Shown: in pieces, positions 1 to 10,449 of the stretch
How positions within the stretch are numbered: the stretch's first letter is position 1
Layout: each line of letters starts with the position of its first letter
Origin: Alopecurus myosuroides
Lineage: Eukaryota > Streptophyta > Magnoliopsida > Poales > Poaceae
Direction of reading: 5' to 3'
Assembly: GCA_028641055.1 (NCBI GenBank)
Contig: CM054057.1
Span: forward strand, 402,308,814 to 402,372,813
DNA: 64,000 nucleotides
Notes under the pieces: generated by a model
The model's database searches: none
What the model was told of the DNA's origin: nothing
What the model saw: only the letters and a program-made list of their open reading frames with translations
Position numbers and translations under genes: made by a program

Positions 1-1850
1 ATAGGTTAGTCCCAAGAAATCCATAAAATGACATAAAGTGTATAAAAAACATGTAGCATATGAAATGAAAACAACATGGAACATCATAACTTATAGATAC
101 GTTTCAGACGTATCAAGTTGCAATTTACATAATGAAAATAATAAACATGTGACAAAATTTGAGTGTACAACTACCGCCAAATTTGATTATAGATCTTCTG
201 TGATATCACTTGACTTGATACTTAACAATAAGAATTTATACTTAGATGTTTCTCGTTATGATCATGATTATATGAGCTTCACTTATACCTGCAATTGTGA
301 TTGCTATTTGATGAGATGCTATTTGTTTTCATGTGACAATTATGTGCTAAATACATGCAAATTTCGTTGCTTCATGTCATGTGAGAATTTTTATCATGTC
401 CGCAAAACTAATGCACCCCATTGTAGATACATATATTGTGCATACACGTTGTTCTTTTTGTTTCTTCCATGTTCAGCTTACCACAAGCCGCAGACGTCTT
501 GTGTTGAAGAAAGGGAGGATGATGAGGATATAATAGGGGAACATGATGTTTGTTCATGTTTGAGCTGGAAGGAAATATTGAATTTAAATTGATGATTATT
601 ATAAGGTGAATTCCTTCTTAATTGAATGTGATGTTTGTGTTTATGAGAATGTTATACAATCTAAGCCTATGCATTTATGTATTAGCAGGGTTACTGCTAA
701 CACAAACATTGGTGGAGGAGGACCTCAAGACATGCTGGAAAACAACAACTATCTGCGGGAAAACAAAAGGAAACAAGTGGAAAACAATGAAGATAATTCA
801 CCAAAAGTGCTTGAGGGAGGAGAGGGAGGCAGGAGCACAAGAGGGAGGCATGGAAAACTAAGTTGCTGCCATGGAAAACAACATGAAGGAAATGATGTTT
901 CAGTTCGGACTAGCTGAAGTACCGAATTTGAAATAATCATGGAATCTTCATACAGACTCCAAATAAGGCAAATAAGCACAATCCGGAAAGGAAATTCTAA
1001 GGGATTTCCAATGCATCTGACCCCATCTACCGATTCGACTCGTACAAGTTGTGGTGACCGAAACAACACCACTGGTGACCGAAACAAGTCACGAGTCGTT
1101 TTCTGCCAGTTTATAAATATAGTCCAATTGGCTGCACCCATGTTTAGTCAGTTTGTATCCGAGTTTCTTGAGACCAAACGAGTAGGAATAGGATAATTTC
1201 ATGGGAGACACCCCCTCCCTCATATATACCTAGGAACCACGAAATTATTAGATTAGACCAAGTTTAAAACAAAAACCCTAGAACCTCTAGGTTGTATTGC
1301 TTGAAGCATTCATCTTGAAGTATACCTTTGCAAATTCTGCGTGCTATCTGATGTTCCACTGGAATAAGGGGATACAGGACCACCTCGTAGTATTTGATTA
1401 CATTGTGTAAGAGTGTGTAGTTGAGAATATACAAAGAGATTGATTGTTGTTGCGTTGGCAACATGGATTATTCGAGGAGAGTTTTTAGAGAAACACTAGT
1501 TATCATACCACCACCATTATTTTGAGTTGCTCACAAGAGAAGATCGGGCCATCCCATATAAAAAAAAATATAAAAATACAGTGACGGTGGAGATTTAGAT
1601 GATCCAGCCCGTACATAGGCCTCCATCCAACGGTGTATGTTTGCCAGATGTCGAGCGCACATGGCACTCCCGTAAGTCTTTCTCCCGTTTATACAGAATA
1701 AAAAAAGGAAAATGCTTATTTTAGGGGGACCTAACGTTGCCAAATGTAGGTCCCTTGCTTTGTTGGGTTCTTTTGTGCGTGGACATCCCACTTGGGCCGG
1801 CCTGACTAGGCCCAATTAGCAGCAATTTGATTTTTTAGCCCAATTTTCGT
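1..1850. other. Unassigned AT-rich flank
   Basis: No gene or element boundary that I can support. Several short open frames exist (longest 184 codons at 38-592) but none has a recognisable motif or grass-like coding composition. The stretch around 1195-1460 resembles a leader or LTR-type sequence, with a TATATA tract and then ACCCTAGAACCTC, but I found no matching partner. A small hairpin lies at about 1726-1752 (GGGACCTA, 13-nt loop, TAGGTCCC). Confidence 0.4.
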
Positions 1851-2430
1851 CTCAAAATATATTTTCAACAGCCCACTACACGTAGTCTTATACGCTAAGT
1901 GTCTTCGTCATTTTTGTTGGATGTTGCGTATATCTTTAAATTTTGCAACAAATTTGCAGGCATTTTGTTGAGAAACCACAAGCGATATGTTGCAATGTTT
2001 TTCTGGATGATTTTGTAAGAAAAGCGTATATGTGTTCAGATTTCATTTGGAATAATATGTTTTTATGCGCTTTTCACATGTTGTAAACATGTGATTTTAT
2101 TGTTACTATCGTTTTGATTTTTTGTTGAAATGGGGGATAATTTTTGTTGCAACTGGAACAGTGACAAATTATTTTGTTGCTTACCAACTTTTTAATTGAC
2201 GCAATTTTTTTTTTTGTTGCAATAGGTTGTGATTTTTGTTGAATTGCTTAAACTTTTTTTGTTGCAACGCAATAACATATTGTTTAACTATTATTTTGTA
2301 ACATTACTTATTGTTCGAAAAAGATTTGAAAAAATTCGTTGCAATACTTTTTTTTTGTACACGGGGCGATAATTTTTGTTGCGACACAAGTGAATTTGTT
2401 GCGATGGCAGTTTTGCCGTAACTACCGAGA
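1851..2430. repeat. T-rich tract with recurring TTGTTGC
   Basis: The motif TTGTTGC or TTTTGTTG recurs at least ten times, in variable T-rich context rather than as an exact tandem array. Similar T-rich sequence with TTGCTAC fills the introns of the MULE genes further right, so this may be intronic or subterminal DNA of a related old transposon. A second palindrome (CTAGATTTG, C, CAAATCTAG) lies just beyond, near 2582-2600. Confidence 0.45.
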
Positions 2431-3658
2431 TGACCAGGGGCAACACAATATACCCCTTCGCTTAAGTGGAACTGTTGTGGACTATGGGTTCTATATCCCA
2501 AAAATAGATGGGCTAAAGTGCAAAATTGCGTTGTGCTGTTTTCTGCGTGTTGGATGACGATCGGACGGCTCACGAGTGGACCTAGATTTGCCAAATCTAG
2601 TACACGCGCCTTAAAAAAAACAATTGTGGTGACAAACTGCCCTGCACGCACGCCGCTTCTAGGCACCCTAGATAGTGTGCTTGTGTTTCTTAACCGACCA
2701 CCCTCACACCTAGCATCGTCGCCGCATTAAAATCCCATTTGAATATCCAATGGGCAGTGTAGTTTATCTCGCCGCCGTGGTAGTCCTTGGCGCTTATTCA
2801 GCGGCCTGACGGAATCGCTTTAGCACGTCGTCCTTGGCACGCCGTAGTTGCCGCGCCCAAAAACCGTTGCCGAGGTTGATCGTCGGTCACCCAGGTTCAG
2901 GATATCCCACCCCTAGGCTGGAGCGCCGCCACGAGGACGGGATTCCGACGTCCATCTTGGAGCATATCGAAAGGATCTAGTGACGGCGACCTAGATCCGG
3001 ACAGATTTGGTATTCCTCTGCTTTAATCTCATTTGCTCGTATGTCAATTTAATCTCATTTGTTCCTATGTCAATGATAGATACTGACGCACAAATGCATT
3101 CTTTTTTTCTGTGCATATATTGATTTTAGGATTTCATGATTTAGTTGTTCACCATACGGAGCTAAACAACAGTATTTTCAGATGTTGTTTAAACTGCGCA
3201 ACGCCAGCATGTATGGTTTTGTAAACCAACAGGTTTCTTCAGTTGCCCAATGTTTCCTTCGCTGGATAGATTAATATTGTTCGTTGCAATCACAATTTGA
3301 GGTCCGCTTACAGGTACAATTTGCAAGATATTTTTCATACTAAAACACGGTAAAACACTGATCCGAGTAGTACTAATATTTTTATGTAGCCTCCGGGAAC
3401 ATGATCGATTAACCTTTACCATCAACTAATATGTAGTAATATATCTGCAGGTATTAGCAATTTATATATTGCTATGCAGATCTAGGAATAGCTTTGGTAC
3501 AGGAAAATAAGATCAGAGAAGTAAGCACCTCGAACGTAGCAATTGGACTAATATTCTAATAAATTTCTACAGCTATGTAGTTATACTGCTGAGTTTCAGG
3601 ATAGTTTTAAGAGTTCAAATTGGCATTTGTTTGTTCATGGTTGTTTGCAAAACTTGTA
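2431..3658. other. Unassigned; GC-rich block then AT-rich DNA
   Basis: About 2750-3005 is GC-rich and looks like a 5' exon or leader (repeated CCTTGGCGC and CGCCG), but no long open frame supports a gene. From 3005 to 3658 the sequence is AT-rich and I see nothing definable. Confidence 0.35.
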
Positions 3659-3761
3659 CTCCCTCCGATCCATATTAATAGGTGGTGAAGTGGATGTATC
3701 TAGCAATAAAACATGTCTAGATACATCCACTTTACCACCTATTAATATGGATCGGAGGTAG
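3659..3761. mobile_element. Stowaway MITE (103 bp)
   Basis: This is a nearly perfect hairpin. The left end CTCCCTCCGATCC is mirrored by GGATCGGAGGTAG at the right end, and the whole arm pairs (GTGGATGTATCTAG with CTAGATACATCCAC). TA dinucleotides flank both ends, the Tc1/mariner (Stowaway) TSD. It has no coding capacity. A second 103-bp member with a different arm lies at 23903. Confidence 0.93.
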
Positions 3762-4121
3762 TAATAGTTGATCATAATTTTCTTGAGATCTTGCAACTCG
3801 TTGTTGGGTACCACACCTTGCCACCGATGCCATACGAATAAATCCAACATGTTCGGTTATTGCAGCTTCAATGATTTGGCTTCAGTTGATACAAATTTCA
3901 CAAATTTCAAATCCATGTATCCTACTACTAAATCTACTTCCAGAAATACATGATTAAAGATATGATATGATTTGATAGAAATAGTAAACATTTTGTTCTG
4001 ATTTGCATATTTCAATCTCAGATCTCCAGTCTTGTATGGGAGAATTTCTTCCCATGAAAGCAAATTTATAATAGTATTATTTCTAAAAGGGAGCAAGTTT
4101 ATCTTTCAACCATAGTTCTTA
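3762..4121. other. Unassigned AT-rich spacer
   Basis: AT-rich sequence between the MITE and the probable Helitron end. I see no gene or repeat in it. Confidence 0.4.
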
Positions 4122-4156
4122 CTAGAAGGACTGTGCGCGCTTCGCTGCGCCTCTTT
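4122..4156 (-). mobile_element. Probable Helitron 3' terminus (minus strand)
   Basis: Read on the minus strand, a GC-rich hairpin (GGCGCAGCGAAGCGCGC) is followed about 10 nt later by CTAG and then a T. This is the 3' signature of Helitrons: stem-loop, then CTRR, insertion between A and T. The element would extend rightwards from 4122. I could not find its 5' TC end, and no Rep/helicase ORF is visible, so it would be non-autonomous. Confidence 0.5.
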
Positions 4157-7100
4157 TATAGTTATCATATTTATTTAGGAAGCTATTTTGTGGTTCGTAT
4201 CAACTTAGAGTTACTTGCCCTTTGTCACTGCTTTCAAAGCCAAAAGAAAATTGCACAATCTTGAGATATAATTACAAACCGGGGCACCTTATAAAAAAAA
4301 CTTTAAACCACCAAATGGACGGCTTCCCTTGCATCTTCAGCTAGCTAGTTTGAAATGAAATTCATAACATGAAAAGGTTTGTAATGTCGGCCAAGAGTGA
4401 CCAAAAGCAAAAAAAAATAAAGCTCTAATTTTAGCAGGAACCAGGTATATGCATGTGTGCAAAGAGGTTGCAATATGTTATCTGCTTAAGTATTATAGGC
4501 GCAAGTGCACCATACGTAACATTGGACATAATTTTAGTTATATCAATAAAGTACAAATAATCAGTGTTACAGCTTATAATCGAATAAAGATGAAACTGAA
4601 GTTCAAGAGTCTAACTAAAGTAGCATCGAAACTTGAATTACACCAGACTAACCATCTTAGACACAAGGAGAAAACAAAGAAAAACAACACATTAAGTAGC
4701 AGCACATAGGAAATGATGCATGTCAAGCTCAATTCTCATTCTTTTGGTACATATGATAGGTAACACAAAAATGGTCCTTTGTATTCTGAGCCTAAAAATA
4801 TCCAATGTGGTAAAAATTCCATTGAGATAAAACACCATTAATGTTTAGTTGCATTGTTTTCTAAAATTGTTTTGTTGATGGGTCAGACTTCATTCAATAC
4901 CTAACCAAAGTCCCAGGCTACTCTGAATGAAATGGGGGCAAGACAAAAAATTAGTAAATGACGATTATTCGGCTAGAAGCCCAGAACATTGTCAAGCATC
5001 TAATAAGATAATGATGCATATGCCAGTATTTCAAAATTTGTGACCATGTATATCTGGCACCGCTAAGATCGAAATACAAAGTCGTTGTTGCAGTTAATTC
5101 GATGTATTAGTACAGTTAAAGCATTCGCTAAGATCAAAATATCATCTAGAACAAAAGATAAATAGATAATGTATAGAACAACGACATTGCTAAGAGAGTC
5201 TAATATAGACCAAGGTAATCAAAGATTCTTATTGCGATGAGCGAAGGTGCAGATTGCACCACGATCATAGTGACCAAGAGGTGACTAACAATAGTTGCTA
5301 CCTCGTCTCGGAAGTCCAGCCCCTGAATCACAGAAATGAAAAAACTGTAAGCTACCAAAATTGCTGGCCAAACCATTAGACTACTTCAAACAAATTGAAA
5401 GGTGATCTGTCGAAAACTATATTGATTTGAAACCAGAAATTTGAGCACATGTACATGGTGTTAAAAGGCTGAAACATGGATGAGTATTGAAATGCACCTG
5501 CTATGTTGAAACAGTGAATAAGGTAGGCATGTGATACATTCATTTGAGAAGGATTGAAGAGAAAACTCATGTGTTTATCATAAAATAAAAACTTCAGATG
5601 GACCTAATAACTTCTTTTCAACTTAAAATCCATTCATAATGAGCAGTGGTGCCTTCGTGACTATTTCCATGTACACTTCCCGTAGTAATCTATCTAGCCA
5701 ATTATATATGTTGCGCACTATTTAAAATAACACAGAAGATGTTTTACATTATTTAGTTTTGGAATCAGTTGAAAATTGATAAAAAACAAAAGGCATGGTA
5801 ACGGAGATATGTGAAAATGAAAATAAAAAGCACTCACGTTAGGATGACGACGACCCACCACACCCCGCCCATAGCACAGACGGACCCTAGATGAAATCCA
5901 TAAAGAGGAGCGAGCTGGGCGTGAAATCTCCACACAGGCCAGCAACCGTGCACACACAGGACGCATTTTTCCATCATAATTATTTTACTGCAAAAGATCA
6001 CAAACTGAGTGCGATATACTACAAAAAAAAACTTCCAAGCAGACCTATTACCGACCTCTGTAGTATCTCTGGTAGCAGTTCAGCTGATGCTCTGGCTCTT
6101 ATGTTGGCACTCACAAGTAAATAAATCCAAAATATTGCTCCTTCGGTATATCATGGGCCAAGTGAATGAACCTGGTTGAAGAGTAACCAACATGTTTGAA
6201 TAAGTCACACATCTTGATTCTGGATCAAATTAAAATTTGAGACATACAAAATCTCACACTCGGAGTGAGAGATACCGGGGAAACATTTTAAAGCATACCT
6301 ACTACTGACCTCATCAACGTCTCTGCTAGCTCATCATCAATTAGACCACCAATTCCGCTAATCCTTCGGCTGGACTACTGATGCTGGCACTCACAAGTAA
6401 AGAAGCCCAAAACCATGGTAAAGGGCCAACTGATTCAAACATGTTAGAAGAATAACAAACATGATTGAATAAATTACACATCTGGATTCTAGAGCCAATT
6501 TAAATCCGAGACCCAATGTGTGACAGATACATTGTTTAATTTTTTCTCATCAAGCACATGAAGTTCAAATGCAAACACCAATTCGATTTTTTTATCTTCT
6601 GAAGCCATGTGCTAGGAAGTGGTGACAAACAGCTAGTTTCTATCGGTTTTGACCAAACCAAAAATATGTACAGTACAACAAACCCACTACATAGATGAAG
6701 TACCAGTTCCAAAATAAATAATACTGGTATGTACTATAAACCTTTCTGTAGTATGCGCACACCCCTTCATATTTTTAAGTAATAATTGATCTCCTTTGTT
6801 GCCCTAAAGGCCTCAACCAAAGTAGCAAGGAAAAAATTCAAACCTGCAGCATCGATATATCACAGAAAAGAATTAAAATGTCCTATTACACATGCATCTT
6901 TTGTTCCAAGAGGAGAAAAAATACTCTAGCAAAGAAAAATCATTCACTAAGCTAGTGGCAAGTACTAATTTGTACATCACAACAATGACAGTAATATCCA
7001 TTTTGGTGTGTGTGCATGTTGTCTTACCCATGCCATTCTTTGTTCTGCTTGATCCAAAAGTAGGCCAGCATAAGCTGGGATAAGTACTTTTCCTCAGCAA

Positions 7101-7900
7101 ATCACCTTCTCAACTAACACATACACCGACCAATACTCGATGGACAGAACCGGTTGCGTACCTGGATGTCACACAAAGCAAAAAAAATATAGCCAGGCCA
7201 TTGGCGACACTCCCACATATAGCTTGTCCGCCAATGAAGAGATAACTGCTAGATTAAATGAAAATGAAAATAAATAGTAGATATTAGAAATCTCGCATAA
7301 AACATGTACCTTAAAACAATTCTCAATGTTCTAAGTACGAAAAGACTAAACATCAAGAGACTTTGAAGAGACAGTCCTAGCTTACTTCAGACTAGACAGT
7401 AAGTGACTTTGATCAACTGGGTTCCGAACATAAACAACTACAGATGTACCGGAAAAAAAATCCTCACTGCATCGTATCATCAGCCTATCCATTTCAAAAA
7501 TTCATATGATGTGGTCTAAAATCTGAAACTATGTTTATGCAAGAACATGGCCAAAGATAACCAAATAACTACGAAGAAGTTCTAGATAAAACTTTCGCAT
7601 AAATATTACAGAAAGCTACCATCATTTTTTACATATGACATAACATATAATTTAACAATCTTGTGAAGCATACCGATTAACTAATCTTGAAAAGCACAAG
7701 CCAAAGTAAAGATTAGTGGAAATTTGGCCAAGAATGAAAAATATGCGTCAACAATTACATGACACTACTTCTACTTCCATAGATGTATAGACATAGATGT
7801 AACTAATTCTAGATAACCGAATACATGTGCTCTCTTCGCCGTCCACTTCGGCACCCACTTTGAGGAGGCACGTAGAGGAGTACAAAGAGGATGCTTAATT
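4157..7900. other. Unassigned AT-rich region, possibly Helitron interior
   Basis: About 3.7 kb of AT-rich, intron-like DNA with only short random open frames (longest 86 codons). If the terminus at 4122 is real, this is Helitron interior and could hold captured, intron-rich gene fragments on the minus strand. I do not recognise any exon. Confidence 0.35.
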
Positions 7901-8700
7901 GGACAATGGAAAACTAAATGCAGAGCAAAATATCAGCGATGTTTATGCTTGCTAGGATGGCCGTAGGCGTGCTGCTGCTCATGCTTGCCCAACCCTGGAG
8001 TGCGCTGTGTCGCTGCTGCCATCTCGGCGCCCGGCACCGCTCGCCCGCGTGCTCGACACCACAACCGGCCGGAATTATCAACGTCGCGTGGGCTCGCCCG
8101 ATTGGCTTCGCTGCCTATGCTTCCTGATTTTTTCTCCCGCTGCCAGCCGCCTAGTTAAAGAGGAGAGGACTTAGGGATTTGAGGCTCGAGCAGAGAGGAA
8201 CCGCCATGGGTCAGGGCACGTGATTGTGTCCAGGGGTTGCGGCAGGAGGCAATAGCGGCCGAGAGGTTCGGTGAGGAGGCAACGACGGCCACAGGGCGAC
8301 GTCGAGGTAGGCGACCCATACCTGGAGGTAGTGGCCGTCCCATCCAACGCATATTTGGTGCGTCCTCGTCAGCGGCCCTTCCTCCTAAAGCTCCCGCGCC
8401 ACAGATCCTTCAGGCCCTGCGCCGCCGGCCATTACCTCGCCGCCGGAGAGGTAGATTAGGAAAAAGGTAGTGCGGGATGGTGGTAGGCTGCTGGCTCCAC
8501 CATCGATAGTGATACTTTGAGCCCTGCTGTGGAGGTGGCCTCGAGGGATGCTGGGTGGGAGGTGGAAGAGGTAGGCGGTGGACGGGCGGCGGCAAGAGAA
8601 GGAGAGACCTCTCGTGAGGGAGTGGAAGCAAAAGTGGGCTGGAGCGAACCGACCACGAGCTGATTCCTATCGCTGATTGTGGGTCCGACGTCTTGGAGCA
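7901..8700. other. GC-rich block resembling a gene 5' end, unassigned
   Basis: An abrupt GC-rich island in AT-rich surroundings, with CGCCGCC runs and short frames on both strands, none longer than 81 codons. On the minus strand it reads like a Pro/Ser-rich 5' exon followed by possible GT donors. It could be a captured first exon and promoter, but no domain is recognisable and I give no function. Confidence 0.3.
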
Positions 8701-8992
8701 ACCAGAGGCCTCGAATAGCCCTGGGATTAGATCTCTAAAGAGATATCAACTCATTGTCATTGTTCCATTCTTTGGTTGTACTAGCGCTCGCTAGGATTTC
8801 TATGAGAAGGTCTAAAAATAGTTGTATAATTCTTTGGGACTCTATACTTTTTTTAAGTAGGTGTTAGTGTCACAAGTGCATCCACCACAATTTTAGTTCG
8901 AATGAGTTTTCACTTAAGCAATTGTGTTGTGTCGACATTCAAACTAATTGTTCTAATTCAGTGATGGTAGGTCCAGTCAAGGGAAACACCGA
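8701..8992. other. Unassigned AT-rich sequence
   Basis: No gene, terminus or repeat seen here. Confidence 0.4.
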
Positions 8993-9007
8993 AGCTGTAG
9001 CTTTATT

Positions 9008-9059
9008 TTTTTTTGAAATGGGAACATAGCCCCAGCCTCTGCATCGCGTGGATGCACAC
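9008..9059 (-). mobile_element. 52-bp 5'-truncated non-LTR retroposon fragment
   Basis: A poly-T start (poly-A tail on the minus strand) and a short GC-rich piece (CCCCAGCCTCTGCATC on +) are bracketed by an exact 15-bp direct repeat, AGCTGTAGCTTTATT, at 8993-9007 and 9060-9074. A poly-A tail, 5' truncation and a long TSD are hallmarks of target-primed reverse transcription. The piece is too short to assign to a particular SINE or LINE family. Confidence 0.8.
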
Positions 9060-9074
9060 AGCTGTAGCTTTATT

Positions 9075-9464
9075 GTGCATGGGCATTAGTGATTGAATAC
9101 AAGGATGTCTTTGCTAGAAAGGAAATGTCAACCGCTCCACAGATTTGGCATGTGGTGTTATTTATAGAGAAGCGGCATGCCTTGGCCCATGACCTTTCCA
9201 ATTTTTATAGAAGCTAGGTTTCTTAATCTTGTAGAGCCTACCTCAACGGAGTTGCTCATGAGTTAGTGGATTTTGGTTCAGAGTTAGAACTAGGATATGC
9301 AATAAAATTGATGATCAATTTTCTTATTTGATAGAACTTCTTCTATTTCATTTCACAAAGAAAAAACAAAGAGTGTTTGTGCATAAGTTTTGTAAGAACA
9401 AATTGACAACAGTTCACCAACTTGGTTTAATCTAAAATTAACTATAAACAACATACAATTATTT
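9075..9464. other. Unassigned AT-rich flank of the nest
   Basis: AT-rich sequence leading to the GATGC target site at 9465-9469. No gene or repeat recognised. Confidence 0.4.
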
Positions 9465-9469
9465 GATGC

Positions 9470-9736
9470 TGTTGTGGACATTAGCACGTTGCCTCCCAAT
9501 GAGAGTCACGGAAGGAGTCGTCTAGGGAAGAGTTCGTGAAGGGGACGACTTGAATTAGGAAAGATGAGTTAAAGATAGAATTAGAAGAGGTTAATTTTGA
9601 ACAGTAAGATTAGGAAAATATAAATGCGTTGGGTGTCAAGTTAGAAAGCATTATATATATTCGGTCATGTAAGTTATCAGATCAAGCAAGAAAAATCAAT
9701 CTAATATATCCGTGGTTATTCTCTCTTCTCAACTTA
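9470..9736 (+). repeat. 5' LTR of the level-1 element, left part
   Basis: Starts TGTTGTGGACATTAGC and matches the 3' LTR at 57856 almost base for base. It is cut at a TTA target site by the Harbinger insertion, and the remaining 82 bp are at 22507-22588. Confidence 0.9.
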
Positions 9737-10037
9737 GGGCATCTCCAGTCGTTCGACCCCCCCAGGTTTCAGATCGGCGCTTTTTAGCGATAGCGCCGGC
9801 CCGCACCAAAACCTGGGGGGGGGGGGCGATTTCACCAGCCGTTCGGCGTCCCAGAAAATAAAGCACCGATATCATTCGAAAGTTTCTTCCCGCCCCCAAA
9901 AAATAGAGCCCTAGTTCGGCGATCGGCAGCCATAGTTTCGGGCGATCATATTACAAAAAACGCCACAGTGGGCGATCAAATATAGTTCAGATCGAATCAC
10001 ACAGACGGGCGCGCGCGGCGTTGGCAGACGTAGGCGA

Positions 10038-10444
10038 TCAGACAGACGCGTCGGCCGGCGTCGGAGCAGGCGGCGAGCTCGGCGCAGCATCCAGGTCGAT
10101 GACGGCGTCGGAGCGGACAGCGGGCTCGCCATTCTCCAGGTCGACGACGGGCTGGGCATCCTTGTCGACGGCGGCATCCTCCTGGTCGGCGTGCGGGCTT
10201 GTCGGCGCGGTGGTGTAGCTGGCGCCGCCAGACGATGTCGGGGCCGGGGGCGCGCTGATGTCGGTCAGGATGAGGTTGCACTGCGCCAGGAACCAAGCTC
10301 TCACCTCGGGGGTCATCGCGGTCGGATCGCCGCCCGTGAGGAAGGCGAGGTCGTTGTTCCTCTTCTTCGCCACGGTGCCATTCCGGAGGAGGTCGATCTT
10401 GACCTGCGAGTTGGCCATGAGCGCCGCCCATCGCTGTTTGGAGA
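10038..10444 (-). CDS. Harbinger ORF1, C-terminal segment (disrupted gene)
   Basis: This is the 3' part of the ORF1 gene, ending at a TGA (10040-10038). It continues in frame from the segment at 14768-15371 once the intervening solo LTR and one CCTCC copy are removed. It starts around SKQRWAALM and runs through a helical basic stretch (LRNGTVAKKRNND) into an Ala/Pro/Asp-rich acidic tail. No stop or frameshift is seen. In Pong/Ping-type systems ORF1 binds subterminal DNA and works with the transposase; that role is inferred from the family. Confidence 0.72.
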
Positions 10445-10449
10445 CCTCC

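Noticed and set aside
38..592. 184-codon frame at the window start
   Set aside because: Cys/Tyr/His-rich AT-biased sequence with no motif, promoter or splice context; probably a chance frame.
8849..8866. TCTATACTTTTTTTAAG as a Helitron 5' end
   Set aside because: Preceded by C rather than A and on the opposite strand to the nearby 3' terminus.
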